Positions 19,740-28,085 of a stretch of DNA of 64,000 nt are shown piece after piece. The notes below the pieces were generated by a model, which did not search any database, was not told the origin of the DNA, and saw only the letters and a list, made by a program, of their open reading frames with translations. Made by a program: the position numbers and the translations under genes. Numbering within the stretch: position 1 is the first letter of the stretch; each line of letters starts with the position of its first letter. This DNA is from Pseudomonas fluorescens (GTDB lineage Bacteria > Pseudomonadota > Gammaproteobacteria > Pseudomonadales > Pseudomonadaceae), in NCBI RefSeq assembly GCF_001307275.1, contig NZ_CP012831.1, positions 3,092,501 through 3,156,500 of the forward strand, written 5' to 3'.

Positions 19740-21863
19740 ATGGAATGCGCGCAACCAACGCCCGGCGAAGACAGCTCTGTCCTTTTGATTGTTGATGATT
19801 ACCCTGAAAACCTGCTCAGCATGCGGGCCTTGTTGCAGCGGCAGGATTGGCAGGTGATGACCGCGTCCTCGGGGGTCGAGGCGCTTAACCTGCTGCTCGA
19901 ACACGACATCGATCTGGTGCTGCTGGATGTGCAGATGCCCGAAATGGACGGTTTCGAAGTGGCGCGCCTGATGCGCGGCAGCCAGCGCACGCGGCTCACG
20001 CCGATCATTTTCCTGACCGCCAACGAGCAATCCCAGGACGCGGTCATCAAGGGCTACGCCAGTGGCGCCGTGGATTACCTGTTCAAGCCCTTCGATCCGC
20101 AAATCCTCAAGCCCAAGGTCCAGGCATTGCTCGAGCACCAGCGCAATCGCCGGGCCTTGCAGCGCCTGAGCCAGGATCTCGAAGCGGCCAGGGCCTTCAA
20201 TGCCTCGGTGCTGGACAACGCCGCCGAAGGCATCCTGGTGGTGGATGAGAATGGCTGTATCCGCTTCGCCAACCCGTCTACCTGCCGTTTGCTCAATGCC
20301 ACCGCCGACCAGTTGCAGGGGATGCCGTTCCTGGATTTCCTGCAGAAACCCCATATTCCCGAATGGGCCGATTCTGATATCCATAATGCCTATCGGCGCG
20401 GTGAAACCTGGCGACTGCATGACGCGGTACTGCGCACGGCACCCGGCCAGCAGGTGTCGGTGGCCTTGTCCTGTGCGCCGCTGCCCTCGGAGCAGAAGGC
20501 GATGGTGGTAACGCTGCAGGACATGTCCGTGGTTCGCCACTTGCACCAGCAGCTCGAATACCAGGCCGTCACGGACCCGCTGACTGGCTTGCTCAACCGC
20601 CGGGGCTTCTACCAGACCGCGGAAAACCTGTTGATGCGCAGCGAGCGGCTGGAAAGCAACTGGGTGCTGCTGTACCTGGACCTCGATGGTTTCAAGCGGG
20701 TCAATGACTCGCTGGGGCACGACGCTGGGGACCGGGTCTTGCGCTGGGTGTCGGAGCAGTTGAAGGCGTGCCTGCGCCCCTTCGATATCCTGGCGCGGCT
20801 GGGCGGTGACGAGTTCACAGCCCTGCTGGACCTGGAGTTTCCCGAACAGGCGGCCAAGATCGCGGAGAAACTCATCGAGCGCGTCGCGATCTGCCAGCAG
20901 ATCGAAGGCATGGACGTGGCACTCGGTGCCAGCATCGGCATCGCGACGTACCCGGACTGCGGCGCCAACCTCGATGGCTTGCTACGGGCCTCCGACATCG
21001 CCATGTACGAAGCCAAGCGTGCCGGTCGCCAGCAATACCGTTTCTATGACCACGAAATGAACGGTCGAGCCCGTTCACGGCTGATGCTGGAAGAGAGCGT
21101 GCGCTCGGCCATCGAAAACCGTGATTTCAATATGGTCTACCAGCCGCAGGTGAGCATCGTCGACGGGCGGATCCGTGGGTTCGAGGCGCTGTTGCGCTGG
21201 CAGCATCCGAGTGTCGGCGATGTGCCGCCGGGCCTGTTCCTGCCGTTGCTGGAAGAGGCGCGATTGATCAGTCGGCTGGGCAGTTGGATTTATCATCGCA
21301 GCGCGGCCCAGCGCAAAGTCTGGGAGCGTTTGTTCGCTGACGACCTGGTGTTGGGGGTAAGCCTGAGCAGCACTCAGTTCGGCATGCCGAACCTGGTGAC
21401 CGAGTTGCGCCAGGTCCTGGAGCGCCACGCCTTGAAGCCTCGGCAGTTGGAGGTCGAGGTGACCGAGGATGCGCTGATGCGCAATCCCGATGAAACCCAA
21501 AAGCAGTTGCGGTTGCTGCGCCAGCTCGGGGTGCGGGTGGCGTTGGATGACTTCGGTTCGGGCCCGTGTTCGCTGACGCATCTGCGCGACCTTGACCTCG
21601 ATACCCTCAAGCTGGATCGGCACTTGATTGCCCGCTTGCCGGGGTCGCCCCGGGACGCCGCGTTGGCCGCCTCGGTCATCGACCTCTGTACGCAGTTGGG
21701 TTTGCGGGTCATCGCCGAAGGGGTGGAAACCCGCGAGCAGTATCTGTGGCTACACGCCCACGGCTGTGAGTTCGTGCAGGGGTTCCTGGTGGCGCGACCG
21801 TTGATGGCCGAAGACACCGATGTCTTCGCCACGCCCTTCGACTGGAGCGCGGTGCAGGCCTGA
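19740..21863 (+). CDS. Response regulator with PAS-like, GGDEF and EAL domains
   Basis: A 707-residue cyclic-di-GMP signalling protein. Domains: receiver (about 10-130, phospho-acceptor Asp63 in LLDVQMP, Lys117 in LFKPF); PAS-like sensor (about 150-265, ASVLDNAAEGILVVDE); GGDEF (about 275-435, intact GGDEF at 355-359 and an RxxD inhibitory site at 346-349); EAL (about 450-690, EAL at 482-484, DDFGSG, AEGVETREQ). The conserved VNLS Asn is Ser541 (VSLS), which may weaken phosphodiesterase activity. ATG 19740 follows AAGAGAAGC. A separate histidine kinase is not adjacent. Confidence 0.93.
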   Translation: MECAQPTPGEDSSVLLIVDDYPENLLSMRALLQRQDWQVMTASSGVEALNLLLEHDIDLVLLDVQMPEMDGFEVARLMRGSQRTRLTPIIFLTANEQSQDAVIKGYASGAVDYLFKPFDPQILKPKVQALLEHQRNRRALQRLSQDLEAARAFNASVLDNAAEGILVVDENGCIRFANPSTCRLLNATADQLQGMPFLDFLQKPHIPEWADSDIHNAYRRGETWRLHDAVLRTAPGQQVSVALSCAPLPSEQKAMVVTLQDMSVVRHLHQQLEYQAVTDPLTGLLNRRGFYQTAENLLMRSERLESNWVLLYLDLDGFKRVNDSLGHDAGDRVLRWVSEQLKACLRPFDILARLGGDEFTALLDLEFPEQAAKIAEKLIERVAICQQIEGMDVALGASIGIATYPDCGANLDGLLRASDIAMYEAKRAGRQQYRFYDHEMNGRARSRLMLEESVRSAIENRDFNMVYQPQVSIVDGRIRGFEALLRWQHPSVGDVPPGLFLPLLEEARLISRLGSWIYHRSAAQRKVWERLFADDLVLGVSLSSTQFGMPNLVTELRQVLERHALKPRQLEVEVTEDALMRNPDETQKQLRLLRQLGVRVALDDFGSGPCSLTHLRDLDLDTLKLDRHLIARLPGSPRDAALAASVIDLCTQLGLRVIAEGVETREQYLWLHAHGCEFVQGFLVARPLMAEDTDVFATPFDWSAVQA

Positions 21864-21905
21864 ATTCGCTACACTGGCGGCCTCTTGTGACTGTGTTGCC
21901 TGCCG

Positions 21906-22409
21906 ATGACCGCGCTCAAATACCTCCAGGCCTACCCCGCCGCCTTGCAAGCCCAAGTGCAGCAATTGATCGCCCAGGACCGCCTGGGCGATTACCTGCA
22001 ACAGCGCTACCCGGATCGGCATCCGATCCAGAGCGACAAGGCCCTGTACGGTTATGCGCTGGACCTCAAGCAGCAATACCTGCGTAACGCGCCGGCCATC
22101 GACAAGGTATTGTTCGACAGTCGCCTGGACCTGACCCACCGTGCTCTCGGCCTGCACACCGCGGTGTCGCGGGTGCAGGGCGGCAAGCTCAAGGCCAAGA
22201 AGGAAATCCGCATCGCGGCGCTGTTCAAGGACGCGGCACCCGAGTTCTTGAAGATGATCGTGGTGCACGAGCTGGCGCACTTCAAGGAGTCGGACCACAA
22301 CAAGGCCTTCTACCAACTCTGCGAACACATGCTGCCGGGCTATCACCAACTGGAATTCGACCTGCGGGTGTACCTGACCTGGCGTGACCTGCAACCTCAC
22401 AAGGACTGA
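21906..22409 (+). CDS. YgjP-like zinc metallopeptidase domain protein
   Basis: A 167-residue cytoplasmic protein of the YgjP/DUF45 metallopeptidase family. The zinc motif HELAHFKESDHNKAFYQL (HExxH plus a downstream His) is complete. The upstream half is helical with no signal peptide. The family resembles SprT/Wss1-type peptidases; the substrate is unknown. It overlaps no neighbour but is followed 4 bases later by a winged-helix gene, so the pair is probably co-transcribed. Confidence 0.85.
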   Translation: MTALKYLQAYPAALQAQVQQLIAQDRLGDYLQQRYPDRHPIQSDKALYGYALDLKQQYLRNAPAIDKVLFDSRLDLTHRALGLHTAVSRVQGGKLKAKKEIRIAALFKDAAPEFLKMIVVHELAHFKESDHNKAFYQLCEHMLPGYHQLEFDLRVYLTWRDLQPHKD

Positions 22410-22413
22410 CCGG

Positions 22414-22710
22414 ATGGACGTGAGCAAGACCAAGACCAGTTTCTACCGTCGCCTGTACGTGGCTTACCTGATCGACAGCGGCCTGGCGAGCAACGTCCCG
22501 GCGCTCACTGAAGTCACCGGCATGCCGCGACGCACTGCCCAGGACACGGTCGCGGCCCTGGCGGACCTGGATATCGTGTGTGAGTTCGAACAAGAGGAGG
22601 GCGCTCGCAACCACGCCGGGCGTTATCGGATTCGCGACTGGGGGGCGATTGACCGGGGGTGGATCGAGGAGAATCTGCCGCGGATCAAGGCGGTGCTCGA
22701 GTATCCCTGA
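22414..22710 (+). CDS. Small winged-helix DNA-binding protein
   Basis: A 98-residue protein. YRRLYVAYLIDSGLASNVPA is followed by a helix-turn-helix (LTEVTGMPRRTAQDTVAALA) and a wing (GARNHAGRYRIRDWG), the pattern of winged-helix transcription factors. The start ATG 22414 lies 4 bases after the metallopeptidase stop. I do not recognise a named family; regulation of the neighbouring gene is possible but not shown. Confidence 0.75.
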   Translation: MDVSKTKTSFYRRLYVAYLIDSGLASNVPALTEVTGMPRRTAQDTVAALADLDIVCEFEQEEGARNHAGRYRIRDWGAIDRGWIEENLPRIKAVLEYP

Positions 22711-22737
22711 TTTTTGGGTGGTGTTTGGGCTGGCCCT

Positions 22738-22829
22738 ATCGCGAGCAAGCTCGCTCCCACATCGATCTTCGGTGAACACGCGATTGATGTACGACCTGGA
22801 TCCACTGTGGGAGCGAGCTTGCTCGCGAT
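22738..22829. repeat. REP doublet, type GAGCAAGCTCGC
   Basis: Inverted arms at 22738-22761 and 22806-22829 lie between the convergent winged-helix and acetyltransferase genes. Confidence 0.9.
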
Positions 22830-22836
22830 GCCGTCA

Positions 22837-23289
22837 TCAAGGTCGATGCATACCGATGTGTGGAATCCCATCCTCCAGGTATTCCACCCCCACCACTTCA
22901 AACCCGTACCGCCCGTAGTACCCCTGCAGATGCGCCTGGGCCGACAATGAGATCGATGTGCCGGGCCAATGTTTCTCGGCCTGCTTGAGCGCTTGCTCCA
23001 TCAGCGTGTGGCCCAACCCCTGGCCGCGCGCCTGGGGAGCGATGATCACGCGCCCGATCACTACGTCGCTGTTCTGCGAGTGTGGGTCGAGCAAGCGCAG
23101 ATAGGCCACCAGGTGGTTGTCGTGCCAGGCCATCAGGTGGCAGGTGTCGCCCTCCAGGTCCAGCCCGTCGACGTCCGGGTAGGCGCAGTTCTGCTCGACG
23201 ACGAACACGTCGGAGCGCAATTTGAGGATGGCATACAGCTGTTCCTTGCTCAGGTCACTGTGATGTTTGCAGACCCACTCGATATCCAT
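22837..23289 (-). CDS. elaA: GNAT acetyltransferase, ElaA-like
   Basis: A 150-residue GNAT-fold N-acetyltransferase. The ElaA signature is clear: LYAILKLRSDVFVVEQNCAY near the start, DGLDLEGDTCHLMAW, the acetyl-CoA loop RVIIAPQARGQGLGHTLM (R/QxxGxG/A) and GFEVVGVEYLEDGIPHIGMH at the end. The substrate is not known for this family. Its length equals that of E. coli ElaA. It is a single gene, convergent with the winged-helix gene. Confidence 0.9.
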   Translation of the reverse strand: MDIEWVCKHHSDLSKEQLYAILKLRSDVFVVEQNCAYPDVDGLDLEGDTCHLMAWHDNHLVAYLRLLDPHSQNSDVVIGRVIIAPQARGQGLGHTLMEQALKQAEKHWPGTSISLSAQAHLQGYYGRYGFEVVGVEYLEDGIPHIGMHRP

Positions 23290-23548
23290 TTTTGAATTTC
23301 CTGAAGAACCTGCTGCCGATATTAAGCGTGGTTGGCTCGGAAGTCTCTTGCTCGCGCGACCGGAAAATCTGTGACAAAGACCAAAATGCCATCATTCCTT
23401 TGTCGCGGTGCTGTCGTCTTTGTGTAATCTTCGTGACAGCCCTGCGCAGCGGTTCCAATGAGCTAATGTTAGGACCGGGTGTCCGAGGATGCCTGTTGAG
23501 TTTCGGCTAAAAACAAACCGGGCTTTGAACCCGTCAAGGACGTTTGGC

Positions 23549-24286
23549 ATGCCGCGATTGCATCGAACTCTTGCATTGATCGGGTTGCTGTTGCTGAGCT
23601 ATGAGGCTTGCGCGCAGAAGTTGCGCCTGGTCGCCGATGCCTGGCCGCCCTTTACCGATTCCACCTTGATCAATGGCGGCCTGGCGACCGATATCGTCAG
23701 CACCGCCCTGGCGCGGGCCGGCTATGCCACCGACTTCGAACAGGTGCCCTGGGCCCGGGCGATGCTGGGCATCGGCGAGGGCCGCTATGACGTGCTGATC
23801 AACGCCTGGTACAGCGAGGATCGCACCCATATCGGCCGGTTCTCGGCCGAATACCTGATCAACCGCGTGCTCTTCATCAAGCGCAAGGACGAGGCGATCC
23901 AGTTCGACAGCCTGCAACAGCTGCGTGCCTATCCCATCGCTGTCGTGCGCGGTTATGCCTATTCCAAGGATTTCGATGAAGACCCGCAGATGCAGAAAGT
24001 CCCGGTGCATAACTTCGCCATGGCGGTGCGCATGCTGGCTGCCGACCGCGTGAAGTTGACCCTGGAAGACGAGTTCGTCGCCCGCTATTACCTGGCCCGC
24101 GAATCGCCCAAGGTGCGCAGCGCCGTGGAGTTCCTGCCCAAGCCCTTGAGCGAAAACAGCCTGCACATCCTGGTCAGCCTGAAGAACCCGGAGCATGAGC
24201 AGATCGTGGCCGGGTTCGATCGGGAGATCGCGGCGATGAAGGCGGATGGGAGTTATGCGCGGTTATTGAAGGCGCATGGGATGTAG
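23549..24286 (+). CDS. Periplasmic solute-binding protein, PBPb type
   Basis: A 245-residue protein with a signal peptide (about 1-22, ending YEACAQ) and a type II periplasmic binding fold: LRLVADAWPPFTDSTLINGGLATDIVS, then FEQVPWARAMLGIGEGRYDVLINAW, and AVRGYAYSKDF-like strands. It resembles the amino-acid-type SBP_bac_3 proteins. No permease or ATPase lies nearby, so it may serve as a stand-alone sensor or an orphan receptor. ATG 23549 is preferred over the frame start at 23489 because the signal peptide begins there. Confidence 0.85.
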   Translation: MPRLHRTLALIGLLLLSYEACAQKLRLVADAWPPFTDSTLINGGLATDIVSTALARAGYATDFEQVPWARAMLGIGEGRYDVLINAWYSEDRTHIGRFSAEYLINRVLFIKRKDEAIQFDSLQQLRAYPIAVVRGYAYSKDFDEDPQMQKVPVHNFAMAVRMLAADRVKLTLEDEFVARYYLARESPKVRSAVEFLPKPLSENSLHILVSLKNPEHEQIVAGFDREIAAMKADGSYARLLKAHGM

Positions 24287-24302
24287 CGCCTGAGCCGGCC
24301 CT

Positions 24303-24384
24303 ATCGCGAGCAAGCTCGCTCCCACAGTGGATCGCTGGTGTGCACAGACTTTGTGTTACAGCAGATTCAATGTGGGAGCGAGCT
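24303..24384. repeat. REP doublet interrupted by the IS3 element
   Basis: The first arm is intact at 24303-24326. The second begins TGTGGGAGCGAGCT at 24371-24384 and continues after the insertion as GCTTGCTCGCGAT at 25630-25642. Removing the IS and one GCT restores a perfect REP arm. Confidence 0.93.
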
Positions 24385-24421
24385 TGAACTGGTCAACTAA
24401 TTTTGGACACCAGTTACGGTT

Positions 24422-25258
24422 TCATGCTGCCAGTTTCTCCATAGCTACCGGCGACCGGTAGTCGTTGTAGCTATGGAGTCTGACGTTGTTGTAACGCATC
24501 ACATAACGCTGCACATCCACGCGGGCTTCATGCTCCGAGCTGTAGCCATCTTCTGGCACCCACTCTGACTTCAGGCTCCCAAAGAAACGCTCCATCGGGG
24601 CGTTGTCCCAGCACTCACCTTTGCGACTCATGCTTTGCAGGAGTCCATGCTTGCGCATTTCATTCCTGAATTTGTGGCTGGTGTATTGGCAGCCTTGATC
24701 GGAATGAAACAGCACCTCTTTTGGGCAACCTCGCAATTGCACCGCCATTCGCAACGCTTCGCAGGTCAGCGAGGCATCGGAAATCATTGAAAACGACCAG
24801 CCCACGATCCGGCGAGCAAACAGATCCAGCACCGCCGCGAAATACATCCAGCGCTTGCCGACCTTGATGTACGTCACATCGCCACACCACACCTGGTTGA
24901 TCGCCGTGACATCAAACTTGCGCTTGAGCACGTGCGGCGCCACCAACGCTTCCACGCCGGAAGATTTGTACTTGTGCCGCCGGCGCTGACGACTGGCAAC
25001 ACCGGCTTCGCGCATCAAGCTGCGAGCCATATGCCGCCCGACACGATGTCCCTTTGCTTGCAGCTCCTTGGAAAGGGTGCGAGACCCCGCGGATGCTCTG
25101 GACTCCTTGTGATGCTCGACCAGCACGGCTTTAAGTTTCTCCCGCTCGGGCTTCACTTTGCCTTGGCGCTGACGCCAGGCGTAAAAGCTGCTGCGGTTGA
25201 CTCCAAACGCCCGACAGCAATTGTTAACGCCGTACTGCTCGTCCAGCTCATTGATCAA
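24422..25258 (-). CDS. IS3-family transposase OrfB (DDE integrase core)
   Basis: The catalytic half of the OrfAB transposase, 278 residues when read from TTG 25258, but normally made as a fusion by a -1 frameshift from orfA. N-terminal HTH_21 region: VNRSSFYAWRQRQGK and GSRTLSKELQAKGH. The integrase core has the catalytic triad D (CGDVTYIKVG), D (FHSDQGCQYTS) and E (MERFFGSLKSEW). No truncation or internal stop is seen. Confidence 0.95.
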   Translation of the reverse strand: MINELDEQYGVNNCCRAFGVNRSSFYAWRQRQGKVKPEREKLKAVLVEHHKESRASAGSRTLSKELQAKGHRVGRHMARSLMREAGVASRQRRRHKYKSSGVEALVAPHVLKRKFDVTAINQVWCGDVTYIKVGKRWMYFAAVLDLFARRIVGWSFSMISDASLTCEALRMAVQLRGCPKEVLFHSDQGCQYTSHKFRNEMRKHGLLQSMSRKGECWDNAPMERFFGSLKSEWVPEDGYSSEHEARVDVQRYVMRYNNVRLHSYNDYRSPVAMEKLAA

Positions 25259-25557
25259 CGAGAATGATCTTTGGAGTCCAAAAGCAGGAGAGCACTGGCC
25301 TTTTTTAGGATTTCAATGTCCAGGTCTTTTTGCCTGAGCAACGCTTTGAGCTGCTGAATTTCACGCTGATCAGCGGTAATCGCCTTGGCGCCCACCGGGG
25401 TCGAACCCAAGCGTTCCTTGCGAACCTGATCGACCCAGCGGCGAAGCGCCGTGGGCCCAATATCCAGGCTGGCGCAGACTTCGGGAACCGACTGTCCCTC
25501 GTCCAGCACCATGCTGGCCGCCTTGAGTTTGAACTCACTGGAGTAAGATTTACGCAT
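25255..25557 (-). CDS. IS3-family transposase OrfA (DNA-binding helix-turn-helix)
   Basis: A 100-residue HTH_Tnp_1 protein: MRKSYSSEFKLKAASMVLDE, then the helix-turn-helix GQSVPEVCASLDIGPTALRR and a leucine-zipper-like C-terminus (REIQQLKALLRQKDLDIEIL). It binds the IS ends and joins OrfB by frameshifting at A AAA AAG (25300-25306). The start is ATG 25557 behind GAGGTG. Confidence 0.93.
   Translation of the reverse strand: MRKSYSSEFKLKAASMVLDEGQSVPEVCASLDIGPTALRRWVDQVRKERLGSTPVGAKAITADQREIQQLKALLRQKDLDIEILKKASALLLLDSKDHSR
25300..25306 (-). other. Programmed -1 frameshift slippery site of the IS3 element
   Basis: The heptamer A AAA AAG is read on the reverse strand in the orfA frame as CTA AAA AAG. 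Slipping back one base continues directly in the orfB frame, which has no stop between, giving the OrfAB fusion. Confidence 0.85.
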
Positions 25558-25667
25558 AACCAAAACACCTCAGATTTGGGCGCCATCATAGCGCCCGATT
25601 GAAGTGTCCAAAATCATTAGGCCAGTTCAGCTTGCTCGCGATGAGGTCCGCTTGGACACCACAGCCC

Positions 25668-27851
25668 TCAAGCCTCGCCAGTGTCCTTGATCAAATGCGC
25701 CGCCAACGTGCGCAACGGCCCCAACTGTCGACAGATCAGCCCCAGTTGCGTCTGCACCAGGCGCTGGCCTTCGTCGATTTCATCGGGCATCTGTTCAAGC
25801 TCGCTGGCCAGGGCTTCCTCTTCGTCGCTCTGGATCGCAATCGGTTGTTTGCTCGCCAGGCCCTGGGCGATTTCGTCGATGCTCGCTGCCAGTCTCACCC
25901 CGGCACCGTCGATCAACTGTTCGCGCACTTCCGTCGGCAGTTCGGTGCCCCGGTGGGCGCCCAGGCCGGACAAGTAACTGAGCAGGGTGTGGGACAGCAC
26001 CAGGAAGCGGAACCCCACATCGGCTTCCTTGCGGAAATGCCCTGGCTCCATCAGCATGTTGGCCAGCGTGGTGGACAGCGCGGCATCGGCGTTGTGGGCG
26101 TTGCGTCGGGCCAGGCGGTAGGCCAGGTCGTCACTTTTGCCCGCGGCGTATTGCTGCATGATCTGGCGCAGGTAAATGCTGTTGCAGGTCAGCGTGTTGG
26201 CCAGCACTTTGTTCAGTCGCCGACCTTGCCAGTCGGGCAGGAACAGGAACACCGCCAGCCCGGCGATCAGGCTGCCGAGCAAGGTATCGAACAGCCGCGG
26301 CAGCAGCAGACCATAGCCGTCGCCCACCTGGTTGAAGCAGAACAGCACCATGATGGTGATCCCCGCCGTCGCCAGGGTGTAGCGGGTGGTGCGGTTGGTA
26401 AAGAACACCACCCCGGCGGCAATGGCGAAGCACGACTGCACCAGCGGGTTGGGGAACAGATCGAACAACGCCCAGGCCACCGTCAGGCCGATGGCGGTGC
26501 CGATGATCCGCTGGCCGAGCTTGCGCCGGGTGGCGCCGTAGTTGGGTTGGCACACGAACAGCGTGGTGAGGATGATCCAATAGCCCTGGGACGGGTGGAT
26601 CATGTGCACCACGGCGTAACCCACGCTCAAAGCCAGGGGCAAGCGCAGGGCATGCCGGAACAGCAGCGAGGTGGGCGTGAGCTGGGTGCGCAAGCGCAGC
26701 CAGACATCCTTGAGGCTGCGCGGCGAGCGGTCCAGCAGGCTGCTGTCGGTGGCGTCGGCCAGGGCGTCGGGGTTGCTCGCGTCGCTGAGCAGGCGGTCCA
26801 TGGTGCCCAGGTTCACCGACAGGGCTCGCAACGAACGCAGCAAGCCACGCCAGGCCGGGTTGCTCTGGATGCGCAGGTGTTCAAGGGATGCGTGCAGGTC
26901 GTTGAGGGCCTCGGCGAAGGTGTCGTCGTAGACGAACGGCTGGCGCAGTTGGATCGACTCGGCCAGCGCCTGGCAGGCCTTGCCTTGCTGGCGCAGCAGG
27001 CGCTGGCAGCGGAACAGCACGTCGCTGTGGAAGAAGGCCTCGGCGAGCGCGTTGTAGGGATAGTGGGAGGAACTGGCGCGTTCGTGGATGTCCTGGGCCA
27101 GGAAGTACAGCTTCAGGTAGCGACTGACCTTCGAGCCCGGCCGGCCGTTGCCCACGCGGTGCAGGATGATTTCCTTCGCGCTGTTGAGCGCGGCGACCAC
27201 CCGGCCATTCTGCTGGGCCAGTTCCAGGCGGCGGGCCTCGACGTCGAGTTGGCGGATCGGCTCGAGGAGCGACGATTTGAGTTTCAGGTAGCGTCCCAAC
27301 TCGCGAAACAGCCGCGCCAGGCTTTGCTGCACCGGTTGGTTGGAAAACAGCGCCTGCCACAGCACCGAAAGCAGGCCGTACCAGGTGGCGCCGGCCACCA
27401 GCAGCAGCGGCTCATGCCAGAAATCGGTGACCGCGCCGCCGCGCTGGTCTACGCCGATCATGGTGTAGACCGAAAGGATCAGGGTGGCCGAGGCAATCGC
27501 GCCATAACGTTCACCCAGGGCCCCGAGCATGGTCAGGCCGAAGCTCGCTAGGGCCAGGGCGACGATGAACAGCACGGGATACGGGAACAGCAACTCCACC
27601 GACAGCGCCGCAATGGTGAAGCACACCAGCGTTACGGCCAGCGCGTTGAGGCGGCCCTGCCAACTGTCGTCGGTCTCGGCCAGGGCGCTGGCGATGATAC
27701 CCAGGAACAGGGGAATCAGCAGCGCCATTTCGTCCAGGTACCAGCACAGCCCCATGCTGCCGGTCAGGGCGATGAACACCCGCACGCTATAACTGAACTT
27801 ATCCAACGCCCAAAGGCGACGCAAAGACTGGCTAAACGAGTTCGATGACAT
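25668..27851 (-). CDS. FUSC family inner-membrane protein, YccS-like
   Basis: A 727-residue protein with two membrane blocks of about six helices each (about 15-165 and 400-540), separated by a large soluble helical domain and followed by a C-terminal helical tail. This is the YccS/YhfK arrangement of the fusaric-acid-resistance (FUSC) superfamily. Characteristic segments are YWIILTTLFVCQPNYGATRRK and LGQRIIGTAIGL after helix 8. The start is uncertain: ATG 27851 has no clear ribosome site; 27911 is open too. Family role (aromatic or weak-acid efflux, or envelope maintenance) is not settled. Confidence 0.9.
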   Translation of the reverse strand: MSSNSFSQSLRRLWALDKFSYSVRVFIALTGSMGLCWYLDEMALLIPLFLGIIASALAETDDSWQGRLNALAVTLVCFTIAALSVELLFPYPVLFIVALALASFGLTMLGALGERYGAIASATLILSVYTMIGVDQRGGAVTDFWHEPLLLVAGATWYGLLSVLWQALFSNQPVQQSLARLFRELGRYLKLKSSLLEPIRQLDVEARRLELAQQNGRVVAALNSAKEIILHRVGNGRPGSKVSRYLKLYFLAQDIHERASSSHYPYNALAEAFFHSDVLFRCQRLLRQQGKACQALAESIQLRQPFVYDDTFAEALNDLHASLEHLRIQSNPAWRGLLRSLRALSVNLGTMDRLLSDASNPDALADATDSSLLDRSPRSLKDVWLRLRTQLTPTSLLFRHALRLPLALSVGYAVVHMIHPSQGYWIILTTLFVCQPNYGATRRKLGQRIIGTAIGLTVAWALFDLFPNPLVQSCFAIAAGVVFFTNRTTRYTLATAGITIMVLFCFNQVGDGYGLLLPRLFDTLLGSLIAGLAVFLFLPDWQGRRLNKVLANTLTCNSIYLRQIMQQYAAGKSDDLAYRLARRNAHNADAALSTTLANMLMEPGHFRKEADVGFRFLVLSHTLLSYLSGLGAHRGTELPTEVREQLIDGAGVRLAASIDEIAQGLASKQPIAIQSDEEEALASELEQMPDEIDEGQRLVQTQLGLICRQLGPLRTLAAHLIKDTGEA

Positions 27852-27965
27852 GAAGTGCACGGGCCTGACGGGCAATGACGCTAAATTGAGGCAGTAATGA
27901 CGCCGACGCAATGGCGGCGATCACATCTGACAGCAAAAAGTGTTCCGGGAGCCGCCACCAGTCCC

Positions 27966-28054
27966 TGTGGGAGCGAGCTTGCTCGCGATGGCGGCAGTCC
28001 TGTCACATTGATGTTGACTGAACCAGCCCTATCGCGAGCAAGCTCGCTCCCACA
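27966..28054. repeat. REP doublet, type GAGCAAGCTCGC
   Basis: Inverted arms at 27966-27989 and 28031-28054 lie between the BaiN-like gene and the FUSC gene. Confidence 0.9.
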
Positions 28055-28085
28055 GGGTTACTGCTCACATTCAAATCATGTCGGA

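Larger units (their letters stand above)
24385..25629 (-). mobile_element. Complete IS3-family insertion sequence, 1,245 bp
   Basis: The ends are imperfect inverted repeats: left TGAACTGGTCAACTAATTTT and right (complement) TGAACTGGCCTAATGATTTT, both continuing into GGACAC. The flanks carry a 3-bp direct duplication GCT (24382-24384 and 25630-25632). The element holds orfA and orfB in two overlapping phases with an A6G slippery site and is apparently intact. The target is the stem of a REP palindrome. Confidence 0.95.

Noticed and set aside
24385..25629. The IS3 region as part of a larger mobile island
   Set aside because: The 3-bp duplication and the intact flanking REP arm show a simple single insertion; the neighbours are ordinary core genes.
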